Source: Panaeolus papilionaceus
Taxonomy: Eukaryota; Basidiomycota; Agaricomycetes; Agaricales
Reading direction: 5' to 3'
Length of the DNA stretch: 64,000 nt
Assembly (NCBI GenBank): GCA_015501605.1
Contig: JADNRZ010000031.1
Coordinates: 124,001-188,000 of the forward strand
Under the pieces are notes generated by a model. It ran no database searches, was not told the DNA's origin, and worked only from the letters and a program-made list of their open reading frames with translations. The position numbers and the translations under genes were made by a program. Below, in pieces: positions 10,915 through 23,365 of the stretch (positions are counted from its first letter, which is position 1; the number at the start of each line of letters is the position of its first letter).

Positions 10915-11830
10915 GATAGTCTTCTGATAAGTGGATGGTAAGTTAGCACCGAAGAATGAAATGATAAGGGAGATGGTTATTGGTGGGAAAGGGTTCTCGT
11001 CTGTGGGATCTCCAGGTGCGTGGCTCATGTGAGCCAATCTGTGGTCGCAATCTTATCTTATCATTCCATGCTATTCATAAATTTGGACTCCTATGCAGAG
11101 TCAGTAGAGCGGCTTTCTGGTTCTACATGGATTACAAAACAGATGACCAGTTTGCGAATAGCTTATTTCAATTCGAAAGATGCGTGGTCCCAGTTCTCAT
11201 ATCGCTATTTATGCATATTACATGGGAGTCATCCTCTTTGACTCGCAACCATAATGAAAGTTCGCTGCAAGTTCCTCTGTCATTGTGCCTGCAAGACTTG
11301 GTGACCTAGTTGAAAGTGAGTTTCTCACTGGCAACATTGTTGTCACCTTGCAAGTCTGCATAAATTGGACGCCCGTATTGGCTGTTGAAATATACAAAAA
11401 GCCGATGGAACATGGAACGTACAGTATAAGGGACACTACCACCTGTTGCGCTCATGCTCACGGATGTAAAGGACTAGCTGCTTGATTACCTGGCCTGTCG
11501 TACCCCCGGTGCTCTGTAAGAACACGCATATGGACGTCCCAAAGTAGTCGGTATACCCAGTAGTAAAATGTTGACATGTGAGGATTGAGATCACCAGTTG
11601 TAGATCGTATGCGCTGCAAGCGAGGCTGGGTCTGACTCAGTGAAGATAACGTCGACGACAAAACGAGATACATGACAGTGCGTAATCACTGTAGAGCTCA
11701 TTAGACAGGGATTATTCTGACCGCTCACTCTCACGTAAATGAAGTTTTATTCATCGCCGGACTCAATACCTATTCTCACAACAACATTATCCTCATCCTC
11801 TCGCTCACAATGCTTCGTAAGTCTCCTCCT
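10915..11830. other. No gene seen; GTPase 5' flank and spacer
   Basis: The first 100 bases resemble the 5' flanks of other GTPase copies (GATGGTTATTGGTGGGAAAGGG; compare about 63455-63490). The rest has only short overlapping open frames on both strands with no features. Confidence 0.35.
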
Positions 11831-11831
11831 G

Positions 11832-11990
11832 TCAGAAAACCCAGGTGTGTTGGTCAAGTAGATCGGCAAGTCTTTTTCTTGCCACTGTAATAAGGCGTTG
11901 TCCAGCTTATAAGCAGATTATTTTTGAGTGAATCCGACCAGTTGGTCCTTAGAGATCACCAAGTCCTGGTCCTGCTGAGCATGAGTGTGC
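11832..11990 (-). pseudogene. GTPase exon-3 relic
   Basis: The minus strand reads DQDLVISKDQLVGFTQK, a stop, then SAYKLDNALLQWQEKDLPIY and TNTPGF. This lines up with family exon 3 (SQDLGISKDQLAGFTQK, then the DTPGF motif) but has an internal TAA, and the switch aspartate is replaced by Asn. No Walker A exon or C-terminal exon is seen around it. It is a dead fragment of an older copy. Confidence 0.7.
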
Positions 11991-12905
11991 CTCAGCCTGG
12001 AGCGCATGCCGCATGGGAGGTGATTGATGTTCACAGCCTGACCACACGAAGACCCGTCATTTTTCGAGATGACACGATACAAGTATGATTAGGTCGCGTC
12101 CAGATCATGTCCTCATCTCAGAACCTGCCTGCCCTTATCGTTTTTTATTTAGCGTAATGTTGCCATGCTATCAAGGTCTTGACAAGGTAGGTATTGAACA
12201 CCTTCCCTGAGACAGGATATGCAGGGCATGGGTGTTTATTCAAGTACAATACTATCGGCAACCATGCTTCGAACGCGGAAATAAATCGAACCTCATCATG
12301 ATGATCTTCGACAAGTGGTTGAATGGGGTTGGGACAGATGCAACAGTGTTTGTCAGTGTTTGACACCAATGTTGAGACAACATGTATCCAGCCCTGCTTA
12401 GTTCAGACCACCATCATTCACAGCCATACAGCGACGAGCGTCGCTCCTCATTTTCCTCCTTCTCATCGCCACATTTGTATTTGAAATGATACCTTGAGGT
12501 GATCTCATGTCTTCTGGACACACAGGAAGCTGAGCGCTTCCACATCAGGCGTGTAGAGGTTCATCAAGGCAGAGCAATTTACGCGACGCGTTAGCATATG
12601 TTCAAGTGAGTGTCTGATTCTGTTCTTTTTTTCTTCTTTTTCGGGCTCTCATCTAATCGCTTTTCAGGTGTAACTATATAGACCATTATAATACTTTGCG
12701 CCTGTTTATTGCTACAGTCGTGATGTCCACCATTAAACACATCATCGACCGCTGCGGTGAGATCAAGGATGACGAAAGGGGGAAAGGAGAAAGAATGATT
12801 GTCTGAAACGTAAGATGGTCAGGAAGTCTCAGAGGGGAGCTGTGAGGAAATTCGAGAACGAGCGCATGTGATGAACCGGCCACGATACAGAAGTTCTACA
12901 AACAG
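11991..12905. other. No gene seen
   Basis: Only short open frames occur here, for example minus 12145-12369, which has a cysteine-rich start but no family I recognise. The last 200 bases resemble the 3' flank of other GTPase copies (GGAAAGGAGAAAGAATG with TGTCTGAAACGTAAGAT; compare about 60721-60765). Confidence 0.35.
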
Positions 12906-14186
12906 TTATACTTTTGGCTTAAACCAGTTGCTTCCACGGCGCTTAGCATTGCGGACCAAGTGAGTGAGTTGATACCGAAGAACGTAGGTCCGCTTGGACA
13001 TGGTGAGTGGAATATATGTTCCTAGTAAGGATTTGAGAAGGTGATAATGGGCGTCTTCAAATCCCGCAACCGGGAAATCGGGGCCGACAAACTCTTCGAC
13101 AAACTTCTTCAACGCTTCTTCGTTCTCTCTGTGGTTCTTGGTGAGGACAGCCCTGAGCTCGAGGTTGGTTTGAGCTTGGGGATGAGCGAGTTCGGAAGCA
13201 ATGATTTCCTTTTGTTGTAGAGCGTTCTCGATACGCTCATGCAAGTCGCTGTAGAGGAATGCCGTGCCTGCGACCGGATTTGAAAAACCATTGTTCATCC
13301 AGGAGCCTGTGTCCAATATTCCGAGCGCAGATTCTCGGGTATTGGTGAAACGAACAGTAGATGCATTCATGTCGCTGAATTCCTTTTCAAAATTTGTCAG
13401 TCGCATGAGGCGGGATAATAAAATGGAGATCCATGCCTTGAAAATGTCGTCTCTGGGCTGTGCATAGTTTGCCTCGGCACGGTGGTACGCATGCTTGGTA
13501 TACAAAGTATTCCACATAGTGGTTATGATAGTGAATGGGAATTTGTGCTTGGACGGCTCGTACGCTGCTGTAAACATTTCGATTGTCCTGCGCTTTGTAC
13601 CAGGCATGCGTGTGTCGGTGATTGGAGTCAGAAACAGTATTATGCGGTAAATGGGTTTCCTAAAACAATATTGGTTTAAAAATGATCCAATGTGTACATA
13701 AGCATATAGAGAAATACTTGGATACCCTTATGCAGGTTAGCCACGGCTCTGAGGACTCTGTTATGAGATATGTTGGGGTCAGAAAATCCCGGGGTGTCAA
13801 CGAGAAAAACTGGATGGTCTTTCCCTTTATCTTGGAACAAAACGTTAACGATCCTATGCGCCGAGACCTTTCGCGTGAATCCGGCTAGCTGGTCCTTTGA
13901 TATACCCAAGTCCTGAGAATCCCCGGCCAGCGCTTGAATAAACTGTCATATATATGTGAGTTATCACTAGCAGTCATTTTACAGTACATATTTCTGTACA
14001 TACACAGCTTTTTCCCGCACCTGTCGGTCCCCATAATCTACCAAGTGGTGAGCTTTAGCCAGTCCAAGTACGTCATCAACCAGAGACCCACTCATATACC
14101 AATACATCCTCTGGAAGTTCCTCTGTCATCGGTTCGACAGATATGTCACCCTTAATCTTAAGGTTGGTGTACTCAGCAGCGTCCAT
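12906..14186 (-). CDS. P-loop GTPase family, copy 2 (nearly intact)
   Basis: Exons: 14092-14186 (MDAAEYTNLKIKGDISVEP), 14004-14037 (Walker A, LWGPTGAGKSC), exon 3 from 13942 (FIQALAGDSQDLGISKDQ, then the switch DTPGF), and 12906-13659. The last exon is one open frame through MPGTKRRTIEM, TTMWNTL, EFSDM, DLHERIENALQQKE and the basic C-terminus RRGSNWFKPKV. If exon 3 ends where the paralogs end it (13743), the total is 361 codons in frame, but that position reads GG instead of a GT donor. So this copy may be mis-spliced. The product should be a cytosolic nucleotide-binding protein of the AIG1/septin-like G-domain type. The guanine-specificity motif NKxD is not evident; TTMWN occupies the equivalent place. 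Confidence 0.75.
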
Positions 14187-17100
14187 GGAGACCTTTGGTG
14201 CGATGGGCGTTAATATGATACTGTGATACGAGACAAAGGGACAGAATGATAGTTGTAAGGGAAAGGAAGTTGTGCTTTGCTGCGATTCATGAGTTAGGAG
14301 ACACGTGGTAATGGTGACTCGACATCTTATCAGACACTGGTATTACATTTCTTATTGAGACGAGCTGTCACCGGTTGACGTGTCACCCACCACGCGGGCG
14401 AAGAGTAATTTTTTGAACGTCATACTGGTGCGAAGTCCATGATAGCGCGCAACTGTCGGGGCAGATGTTCGTCGCACGATGATGCAGAGAGGATCATAGT
14501 GTAGCGATTACACTGTTCCCCTACCCTTCAAACTTATTTACTTTCCTTTGTCATTATCTTCCCCATCGCCAGCTTCGCCACTTATCTCACATTCGTTAAT
14601 CGGACTACCCTAGGATTCCGTAGACTATATACAACCTCGTACATATCGTTATGTACACAACAAGTTCTACTGAAATACGAGAGGTCTAAGCAGTCATCTC
14701 ACGATCTGAACTTACACATCCCTATCCCTTGTGGCATAACCGAGGTCCAAGACTTCGCTTGTGTTACTCATAGGCTCTCGTTGAACCACTTTCTTTTTTC
14801 TCTCTCTTTGTTCTGGACATAATTTTGACATTAAATGGTATTTTAAGGCATGTAAAAACACACCCTTCATGTCAGACAGCACAACTGGATAGGAATTGGG
14901 TTCAAAATACAAGGGCGACCAACGGAAGGTGTCCTTTCATTCCCCAACTGACACTCGACTTTGATTTCTTATATCCAGTGACTCTCCTCCATATACGCTA
15001 TGACTTAAAATGAGCTGGCTATGACGGGATGGCGACTTGCGTGGCGTGTTATAGTATCTTCAAATGAGTGTCTGATTCTACTTTCGTCTGTTGCATTTGC
15101 GTGTCAAGAAAATTGTGAATCAAACCATCTGACGGGAACGACCATGCATGAGTTATGAAGATGGGTGGTATATGCGGGGAAATCGACACTCGAAATCTTA
15201 TCACATACTCATCATGATCGCAGACAACCCACTGTGCAGACGCGCGTGCCCGCTGTCACCCACTGTGCGCTCTGCTTGGTAATAACTTTGTTTCCGACTT
15301 CATTTCGTGGACTTCTGGGCTGCCAGGGACATGGGAGGCGATATGCGGAGTACCCAAGTTCATTGGAGTACTAATTATTCGATAAAGATTTTTGGACGTT
15401 ACATTAGTTCGGAACGCATGATTGTGAACAGTTGTGTTTCGTCAAATGTACTAGTTTGTCTCAAGAATGTTTGTCGGTGTTTGAGTCCAAAGTGAAACTA
15501 AAATGATCCGTCTCAGGCGACTTGACCCCAAACCACCATCATCGACACCACCAGAACTGCTTTCTGAGGCGCTTTTGGTTTGGGAAGTGCGTACGTGTTG
15601 GGGTTGATGAGGGGACTTGGACCTAGGCGACAACGTCGTGACCTAGGAGAAGGTTTGGAGTATGTAGAAGTAAGTGCCAACCTTTGCTCCTGTTCCTTAC
15701 AATGCAGGTACCAATTAATGTTCTTTTGCAGTGTATATAGATAGAGGAATATACCTCCTTTATGCTCAGCGTTTCTTCGTCCTCATTTCTTCGTCATCAT
15801 CGTCGCAATTCTGCACATTCCGTCTTGCCCCTGGGATCATCAAATGGCATCAAGCTCCTGCTCTCGGAATTTCCCTTCTGAAATACGTCCCACAGCGCTA
15901 CAAAAGCGGCCATCCTTAACTGACTGTTCTAAAGCTCGCTTTTGCTTCTGGAGTGCATGAGGGAAGCGTCTGTGCGGCGAATGCTGCGTTAATTTTCTGT
16001 TTTTCTTGTTTGAGGAGCCGGATGCTGTTTATTTTGGTGTCGTACCTGGACATGCACTAGGCACGGCGGGAACTCGTTATCTAAAGCAATATCAAGCACA
16101 ACCAAACGACGGATATGATTTCACCTATCCTTCTGCACGTACATCTCTAACATACCCCCCTATAGATGCCCGAGGTCGCAATACCTTCACTAGAGTCACG
16201 ATCCCTTCGATTTGTTTCATTTATGCGAGCCACTGATGACTTCGCGAAACGCAGACAGTTCACCACCTCTCATTACAACAACACCGGAAATTTCAACCAA
16301 TCACAGTTCCAACACTCACCCCAGAACACCTTGGTTCGTTGCTGAGTGTATCTCACCACACCCATCGCAATCATCACCTCAGGGATGACCAACTGTTATC
16401 CAGTACCGCTTGCACCTAGCTCTGTGGACCGTCGCCTTGACCATTTCTGCGAAAATTACCTGCAAATCCGAATACAGATTGACACGTCATCAAAGTGAAC
16501 CTCCACCACCCACTCATTCACCTTTACCTCTCCTCATGCGACAACAATACTCCTCACTCCCAATTGTAAAGCAGGGCTGACATCCTAAGGTTGTCCTCCA
16601 GGCCTCCCTACCCTTCAGCTATTTTTTATCGCTCAGAAATGGTCGTTGTTGGCGAGAGGTGGTTGGGTTAGTATGCCCTTTGTAGGGTTAGGGTTTGTGT
16701 GTGTGTGTGTGTGGGGGGGGGGGGGGGTCTGAGTGGATGTGACGATAAATGTTAGTGGTTAGGTTGAGACGATGGATGCGATGGTGGTTGATGCGAAATG
16801 AGCAACACGATAGGGGTGAAATGATCACAATCATGGCATTTGCGTCTCGTCAATTCCATTTCGGTCTTTGGCTTCAAATTGCTATTTATCCAACTCATTG
16901 GAGCTGGATTGTGCGTATCTCGCCCCTGAAAACCAACATCTTGAGCTTTTCTTCAGGTCATTCTGGTGACTCAGGAGGACTGAGGTAAGATAGAATTTCG
17001 GATCGCGACTGGTTAAGGGGAGCTGGATGCAGAGCAAACATGATGGGGGTATATCGACTTCAATGACGTGGGTGTTGAAGGTAAGAGGGGCGGGATAATG

Positions 17101-18041
17101 GGTAATGGATGGGTGGTGTTCAGGGTGTGCAACGATGTATGGGTGGAGCATAGGCTGTCGGGGACGTGAACAGCAGTGATGATCATCGATCAGCATTCAT
17201 CGATCATCACTTGACGTCTTTAAGCTGTACATCCCAAATTTTGCTTTACTGGTAACATCGCGACTCTTTCTGTCGCTTTCATTCTCCCATAAATTCTAAA
17301 AACGCGACTACCTGACTGATTCGCCCACTCTCTGCTGGTCACGCACGAATTCTTCCCGTCTTAGGATCCATCATCACATTATGTTGACTCTAGTTCCATC
17401 AACCAACATCGTCCGGCATTGTCTTCGACCTCCCAATGACGACCACTTTTTCAACCCTCATCTTAGATTGAGCAGCTAGTTTGACGTGACATGAAGTTAC
17501 AGTAACCACATCTGCGTTTATTCCAATGTCAGCACACCCCCTGGCGATTTCTCCTGTCGGAGATGACCATGCCTCCACGTTCATGTTCCAATGGAGCGAC
17601 TGCATCCCCTGTGGGTAGTCTTCAACTTTTCAAATATCTAGTACTCGTCCCCAAATTTTTCGTCCGTGTCAGAAATAGTAGGGTCAATGAATCTACTTTG
17701 AAGTTCTATGGAAGGGGTGGGCAAAATATCCGTGACGAACTGTTTTTGCATCACACCGCATAAAAGGGCTCCTGGCATTTACATCTTATGATCTGCTTGG
17801 TGGCCTTCGATGCACTTTCGATATTTACTGTCAGCAAGGAAGCTTTGCAGTTTGCGCTCAGGCTGTTGAAACGCCTCGCCCGGGGCAGCTATGTTTACTA
17901 CTTCCACACCCAGGTGTGGTTCTGCGTGCTCCATGAGTGGTGCGTCACCTGTATTTTGCGCTCTGTTATCAGAATTTATTTGATAAGTACAGGATATGTT
18001 TTCATCGTATGGGCAATATGATACAGGAGACCTACTTATAG
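14187..18041. repeat. Repeat-filled duplicon; no gene
   Basis: The region is a patchwork of sequence shared with about 37.0-40.5 kb. For example, CACCTCTCATTACAACAAC is followed by CCGGAAAT and CACAGTTCCAACACTCA at both 16260 and 38630. TGTTTGTCGGTGTTTGAGT followed by CAAACCACCATCATC recurs at about 15465, 21280, 37600 and 63890. GTPase 5'-flank-like sequence lies near 15130-15200 and 3'-flank-like sequence near 17900-18040. Short open frames such as plus 16006-16236 show no domain. Confidence 0.5.
16691..16727. repeat. (GT)n/(G)n simple repeat
   Basis: A run of alternating GT followed directly by about 15 G. The matching place in the other duplicon copy (about 39055-39066) has only a G run, so the tract length has changed since the duplication. 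Confidence 0.9.
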
Positions 18042-18322
18042 TCACAATGAAGCCTTTAGCTTGAACCATTTACTTCCATGGTGCTTAGCGTTGCGAACCA
18101 ATCGAGTGAGTCGATACTGAAGAACATAGGACCCCACGGACGTGGTGAGTGGGATATATGTTCCCAGTAAGGATTTGAGAAGGTAATAATGGGCGTCATT
18201 AAATCCTGCTGGCGGAAAATATGGGCCATTAACAAACTCTTTGACAAATTTCTTCAAGATTTTTTCATTCTCTCTGTGGTTTTCTTTTTTTTTTGAGAAT
18301 TGCCCTGAGCTCGAGGTTCGCC
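18042..18322 (-). pseudogene. P-loop GTPase family, copy 3 (C-terminal fragment)
   Basis: The minus strand codes for the last part of family exon 5: KKFVKEFVNGPYFPPAGFND, then LLKSLLGTYIPLT, YRLTRLVRNAKHHGSKWFK and a short tail. Homology stops at about 18322, where an A-rich run in the coding sense is joined to the 3'-flank type of sequence (TGCTTCATGAGCGGTGCTTC) normally found downstream of a GTPase copy. It is a truncated remnant, probably left by a deletion or unequal exchange between tandem copies 3 and 4. Confidence 0.75.
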
Positions 18323-18663
18323 CAAGACGGTATGTTCATATTTGCTTCAACTCGTTTTCATCCCACTTCTACGCCCAGTGTTGGTTGTACGTGCTTCATG
18401 AGCGGTGCTTCACCCGTGTTTTCTCTTAATTGTCAGATATTTGACTGCTAAATACAGGATGTATTTTATGTTGTATGTACGGGATGATAGAATCCATATG
18501 ACAGTGTACTTAGACAAGACTGTACGGGGGATGACAGAAGAGAGAAGGGGGAAAGTGTAAACCTCCGAAATGCAAGAACGGAAAGGCTCGGAGGGAACTG
18601 TGACTCGGAGGGGAATGAGTGGCTGTGATGGACCACAACGATACAGAAGACCTACAGACATGA
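18323..18663. repeat. GTPase 3' flank repeat
   Basis: This block (CATGAGCGGTGCTTCACC, then TACAGGATGTATTTTATG, then AGAAGAGAGAAGGGGGAAAG) recurs downstream of copy 7 (about 60490-60860) and downstream of the split copy (about 40190-40560). A partial copy with no gene attached lies at about 33200-33540. It marks the 3' boundary of the duplicated GTPase unit. Confidence 0.65.
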
Positions 18664-19949
18664 TTAAGTGTTTGGCTTGATCCATTTACTTGCACAGCGC
18701 TTAGCATTGCGGACCAATCGAATGAGGTGATACCGAAGAACGAAGATTCGTACGGACGTGGTGAGGGGAACATATCTTCCTGGTAAGGATTTAATGAGAT
18801 GATAATGGGCGTCCTCATACCCAGCAGGAGGAGACCCGCCGGCGAGAAACTCTTTGACAAACTTCTTCAACCTTTCTTCGTTCTCTCTGTGGTTCTTTTT
18901 GAGGATATCCCTGAGCTCGAGGTTGGTTTGAGCTTGGGGATGAAAAAGCTCCGATGTGATGACCTCCTTTTGTTGTAGCGCGCTTTCGATACGCTCATGC
19001 AAGTCGCGGTAGATGAATGCCTCGCCTGCAACCGAATTTTGATACGAGTCGTTCTTCCAAGGTCCTGTATCCAATATTTTGAGGGCGGATTCCCGGGTAT
19101 TGGTGAATCGAACAGTTGTTGCACCCATGTCGCTAAATTCCTAGTCGAAATTTATGAGTCGTTTTTGAGGCGGGATATTAAAATGGAGAGCCATGCTTTG
19201 AAAATGTCATCTCTGATCTGGGCGTAGTGGTCCTCGGCGCGGTGGTGCGCATTCTCCGTACACAAAGTATTCCACATAGTGGTTACGATACTGAGTGCTA
19301 AGCTGTACTTGGATGGTTCGAACGTTGCTGTGAGCATTTCGATTGTCCTGCGCCTTGTACCAGGCATGCGGGTGTCGGTGATTGGAGTCAGAAACAGCAG
19401 TTTTACGTGAGTTGCTTCACTACAACAATATTAGTTCAAAAATAAATCCAATTTGTACAGAAGCATGTCGATAAATACGTGTTTATCTCCCTACGGAGGT
19501 TATACCTGGCCGCGAGGACTCCGAGATGAGATATTTTGGGGTCAGAAAACCCCGGGGTATCTAAGAGGAATATCGGATGATGTTTTCCTCCGTCTTGGAA
19601 AAAAACGTTAACGATTCTGTACGCCGAGGCCGTTTGGGTGAAACCAGCTAGCTGGTCCTTTGATATGCCCAAGTCCTGAGAATCCCCGGCCAGCGCTTGA
19701 ATAAACTGTTGTATACATGTGAGTTACCGGTAGCAGCCATTTTCAAGTACATATTCCTGTACGTACTGAGCTTTTTCCTGCGCCCGTCGGTCCCAATAAT
19801 CTACCGAGTAGTGAGCTTCAATCAGTCCAAGTACGTCATTAACGAGTGACCCACGTATATACAAACGCGCCGGCTGGCAATTTCTGGGTCACAGGTTCGA
19901 CAGAAATGCCACCCGTAATCTTGAGATGGGTGTATTGAGGAGAGTCCAT
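18664..19949 (-). pseudogene. P-loop GTPase family, copy 4 (frameshift and stop)
   Basis: Exon 1 is 19855-19949 (MDSPQYTHLKITGGISVEPV), exon 2 is 19767-19800 (LLGPTGAGKSS) and exon 3 is 19506-19705 (FIQALAGDSQDLGISKDQ to DTPGF). The last exon starts at 19419 (EATHVKLLFLTPITDTRMPG). Splice phases agree for all of these. Near 19140-19180 there is a net +2 change against copy 2 (CCTCAAAAACGACTC for CCTCATGCGACTG), and a TAG stands where copy 7 has CAG. The rest (18664-19128) is open and ends ASKWIKPNT. So only the middle of the last exon is broken and the gene was lost recently. Confidence 0.75.
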
Positions 19950-20163
19950 CAGGATATTTGGTGTGGTGAGCCGTGATATGATGCCGCGAGATGAGACGAC
20001 GGGAGAGACTGGTGGTTGTGAGGGGAAAGAAGTTGTGCTCTGCTGCGATTCACGAGTTAGGAGACGTATGATTCCAATGGCTTATATGCTATAACTCATC
20101 CGACAGAATTAGGGTCCTTAACTCGCATCAGTATCAGAGAATGGAAGCATCGATATCTGCACC

Positions 20164-20400
20164 TCATGCATACATATCATAATCCAATTTAACACCATTT
20201 TTGGTGGTAGTCATGTGAGTGATATCAACTTGGTCAAAATAACTACGGGTTTCGTCGTCATCCATCAATACCAGGTATTGCGCTTTGTCGGCATTTCTCT
20301 CGGTGATACTCATGTTGGAGCCAATGATTTGCAGCCCTGTGTAGTACATGCCCGTTGATGCGTTCTCTACTTCTCCACCGTGGGAACGTCAAGACCAGCC
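20164..20400 (-). other. Conserved small coding-like block upstream of GTPase copy 4
   Basis: The minus strand codes STGMYYTGLQIIGSNMSITE, continuing through QYLVLMDDDET, FDQVDITHMTT and GVKLDYDMYA. A close paralog lies at the same distance upstream of GTPase copy 7 (62285-62590). The changes between the two are mostly amino-acid substitutions plus one in-frame indel, which suggests real coding sequence, perhaps an exon of a neighbouring gene on the same strand. I do not recognise the family. It may also just be part of the duplicated segment. Confidence 0.45.
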
Positions 20401-22251
20401 AAGTTGGCGTAATTTTAGTTTATCATATCCATATCTCCTATCCATCAAGGAGTGGCGAGGCGTGATTGTACAACTCTAAATTTGTTTCGACAGCACCCTG
20501 GATGTCTCTGCACCCCACCATACCAGAAGCGTCCAGTGTATTAGACAGACCTATCAAACCCATCTACAATTCATAGCATAGCCAATTATCTTATCTCCAC
20601 ATTGAGACCGGACCGCGACTGATGCTTTGATACCTCGAGGCGAGTGTGGCGCATCTCTGCGTTGCCTTTTATGGCGAGCAATGCTGCACTGGCCAGTGGC
20701 ACCCACACGACGCGACTGTTGAAGCTCCAAGCCCTTCGAGTCAATGCTTCTGTCTTACTTTGAATACTTACTCTAAGCTGCAATGTATATGTGAGGGGCA
20801 GGAGGAGTTCAAAACAAGTGGCAGTGGTATTCTCGCGGACCTTTCAAAGCGAAATTCCATGTTTAATGTTGTTAGTGGGATTGACACGGAAAGCCGAGAT
20901 GATGGGACAGGCTGGTAGTTATGAGGGGAAGGAAGTTCTGCTCTGTGGCGATGTATGAGTTATGGTGACGGGTGGTATATGTGAGGTAATCGACATTCAA
21001 AATTTTACCACAGACTAATACTAAACATTGTGCAGATGAGCGTACCCACTGTCATCCACCCGCACGCAGGCTGCGTTTTTAAGTCATACCTTCGTTTCTG
21101 ACTTCACCATTTCGCTGCTGTGGGATGCAATATGCGGAGTGCTGAAGTTTATTCATGTACACATTATTCGACGAAAGATTATTTGGATGTTACATGAATT
21201 CGAAATGCATGTTTGTAGACAGTTGTGTTAGTTGTGGTAGAGAAGTTGGCTTGAAGCTGATGATGCGATATCAGGAGGATATTTGTTGGTGTTTGAGTTC
21301 GAATTTGAATCAAGGCCATCGGTCCAACTCGACTGAATCTCAAACCACCATCATCGTGCGTTAATTAAGGGGCTGGAATCTAGGCGATGATGTCATGACT
21401 TTTGAAGAAGGGCGGGTTCCAATTAATGTTCTTTTACAGTACGTAGAGGTAGATGAATATAACTCCTTTATATGCCGCTTTCTTTGACCACTTTTGCTGG
21501 TCATCATCGTCGCAATTCGCAAGACTCCATCCTGCCTCCGGGTTCATCGAATGACACCAACACACTCCTTCTCCTGAAAATTTCCTTCTGAAATATGTAC
21601 ATTCCACATCGCTACAAATGCAGTCATCCTTACCTGACTGTTTTATGCCCCGCTTTTTGCTTCCGGTGTGCATGAGGGACTCGTATATACGGCGAATGCT
21701 GATGGGATGAGGAACGAGAAGGTAAGGTTGATCTAACGGCGATGTCGCTGTGCTGGTACCGAGGGTAAGTGGTACAGGATGGGTAAAGGAGGGGTGGTGT
21801 TGAGGGAAGGCCAGAATGCATGGTGGAGCATAGGCTGTCGGGGATGGGAATGGCGGTGAGCCTCAGCGTTGACAACATAATTACTCGTTACAGTAACACC
21901 GCTCATCTAGCTATCATACTCCCATAATTTCTAAACACGCGACTGTCTGCAGTTCCGTCGCCGTATATGCCGCCTCTAGCTTCATTGCCTCACATTGTCA
22001 GGAATCATCGTTGTACCCCAACTGACAGCCGTTTCTTCAATAATCCACTGGCTACTCCAACCCGACGTGAAGCCATAGCGGCCATAGCTCCTCCACCAGC
22101 GCCAATCCCCACTTTTTTAAATTGAATACCTCGTTCACTTTAGTTTCAATGAAAGCTCCCATCAGTACCCCCGTTCGAGTAGACCGTGTTACCTGCACAT
22201 AGTGTTGACCTGTTCGTGGATCTGAAACTCGTCCTCGCAATTCCCTGTCTA
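20401..22251. other. Repeat patchwork; no gene
   Basis: 20690-20920 matches 37070-37275 (CCAAGYCCTTCGAGTC, then TCAAAGCRAAATTCCATGTTTA). 20920-21010 resembles GTPase 5' flanks. 21270-21360 carries the recurring GATRTTTGTTGGTGTTTGAG block. These are solo pieces of the duplicated GTPase units. No open frame here has recognisable features. Confidence 0.4.
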
Positions 22252-22470
22252 TGGGAGGCCAATCGCAATTTTATTATTGCAGAATCCCGGATCTGTAGAG
22301 ATCAACATACACTCTCACCATTCGAGCCCCGAATGCATTATTCACCCCGAATCTATACAGATTAGAAAATATGTATTTTTTGCCCAATCCCAAATCCATT
22401 CTTACCCCCGAATCCACAAAGCTGGGTTTTAGCAGCCCTCGCGGATTTGTGTTGAACACCCCGCATCTGT
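22252..22470 (+). repeat. CCCCGAATC-repeat block, plus orientation
   Basis: The block begins TATGGGAGGCCAATCGCAAT, continues with TTTATTATTGC and CCCGGATCTGTAGAGA, and then holds several CCCCGAATC or CCCCGCATC words at irregular spacing. The same order is present in reverse complement at about 32750-33035. These are two copies of one repeat in opposite orientation. Confidence 0.7.
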
Positions 22471-23020
22471 CAATGTTCCTGGATCGACGGCATTGTGTCG
22501 ACAGCTCAAACCCTTTATGGCGCAAAAAAGGATTCTTCGGACTTTGAAAGCGGTACCTTAAGGCTCACCGGCAAGCCTGGCATCTCTGATAAATGACAAT
22601 CGCCTCTCGATAAGATAGTAATAGATATTGCTAAGATGTGATTAGACTGTCGTATTGCAATCAGCCTCATAATCAAGTCATGGCTCATATGAACGAATGA
22701 CGAGTGAAGTGATTTCAACTCGTATCACACATGTGTGCTCCTGGCTCCAATAAATATCGTCCCAATGACTCTTCGGAGGGTTAAAATGAGATGGTCAAAA
22801 AGCAAAGCTAGATATATGACACGATAAGAACAGAGTTCCGCTACAAATCATCTATATTTAGCCTATTGTATCTATTCTATTCAATGAGATGAAAAACCAC
22901 ATTTTTCGCGGATGAACTAACAATGCAAGTGGCATGGTTGGGCGCTTGACCTGGTTGGCTGAAGCTTTTTGCCTGTATTCAGTTCCCAGTTATCCACATC
23001 TTATCTAGGTTGCGATTGTG
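22471..23020. other. No gene seen; insertion region of the Copia element
   Basis: This is sequence between the CCCCGAATC repeat and the Copia 5' LTR. No domain or strong repeat is visible. Confidence 0.35.
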
Positions 23021-23025
23021 AAAAG
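23021..23025. repeat. Copia target-site duplication, left (AAAAG)
   Basis: AAAAG directly precedes the 5' LTR and also directly follows the 3' LTR at 28634-28638. Five bases is the usual length for Ty1/Copia integrases. Confidence 0.85.
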
Positions 23026-23365
23026 TGTTAGAATATTTTTCTATCGTCTACTAGTTCCCGAGTCGTCTCTATTCTTGTCTCCTTATTGTTCCTTCTATCT
23101 TTACTTGTAACCAGGAACTTCTTCATACCCACATTATGCATCATCCCTTATACCAAAGTATTGGTATCGTTTCACCTATATTTACCTAACTACTCTACAT
23201 GTATATAAGCAGTCGAGTAGCACCTCAATTCCATAGTGTTTCTCTCTTTTCTTTACCTCTGCTTAAGGACTCAACACTCAGTCCTTTCTTCTTTATCGTT
23301 AACCAAAGTTCCTCTCCACAGTTGCGACTGTTGGAGTTCACTATCGCCTTAGCCTTATTCTTTTA
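23026..23365 (+). repeat. Copia 5' LTR
   Basis: This 340-bp LTR carries a TATA-like TATATAAG at 23202-23209, the likely promoter of the genomic RNA. It differs from the 3' LTR at two positions, where it has T and A and the 3' copy has C and G. The long terminus begins TGTTAGAA. Confidence 0.95.
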
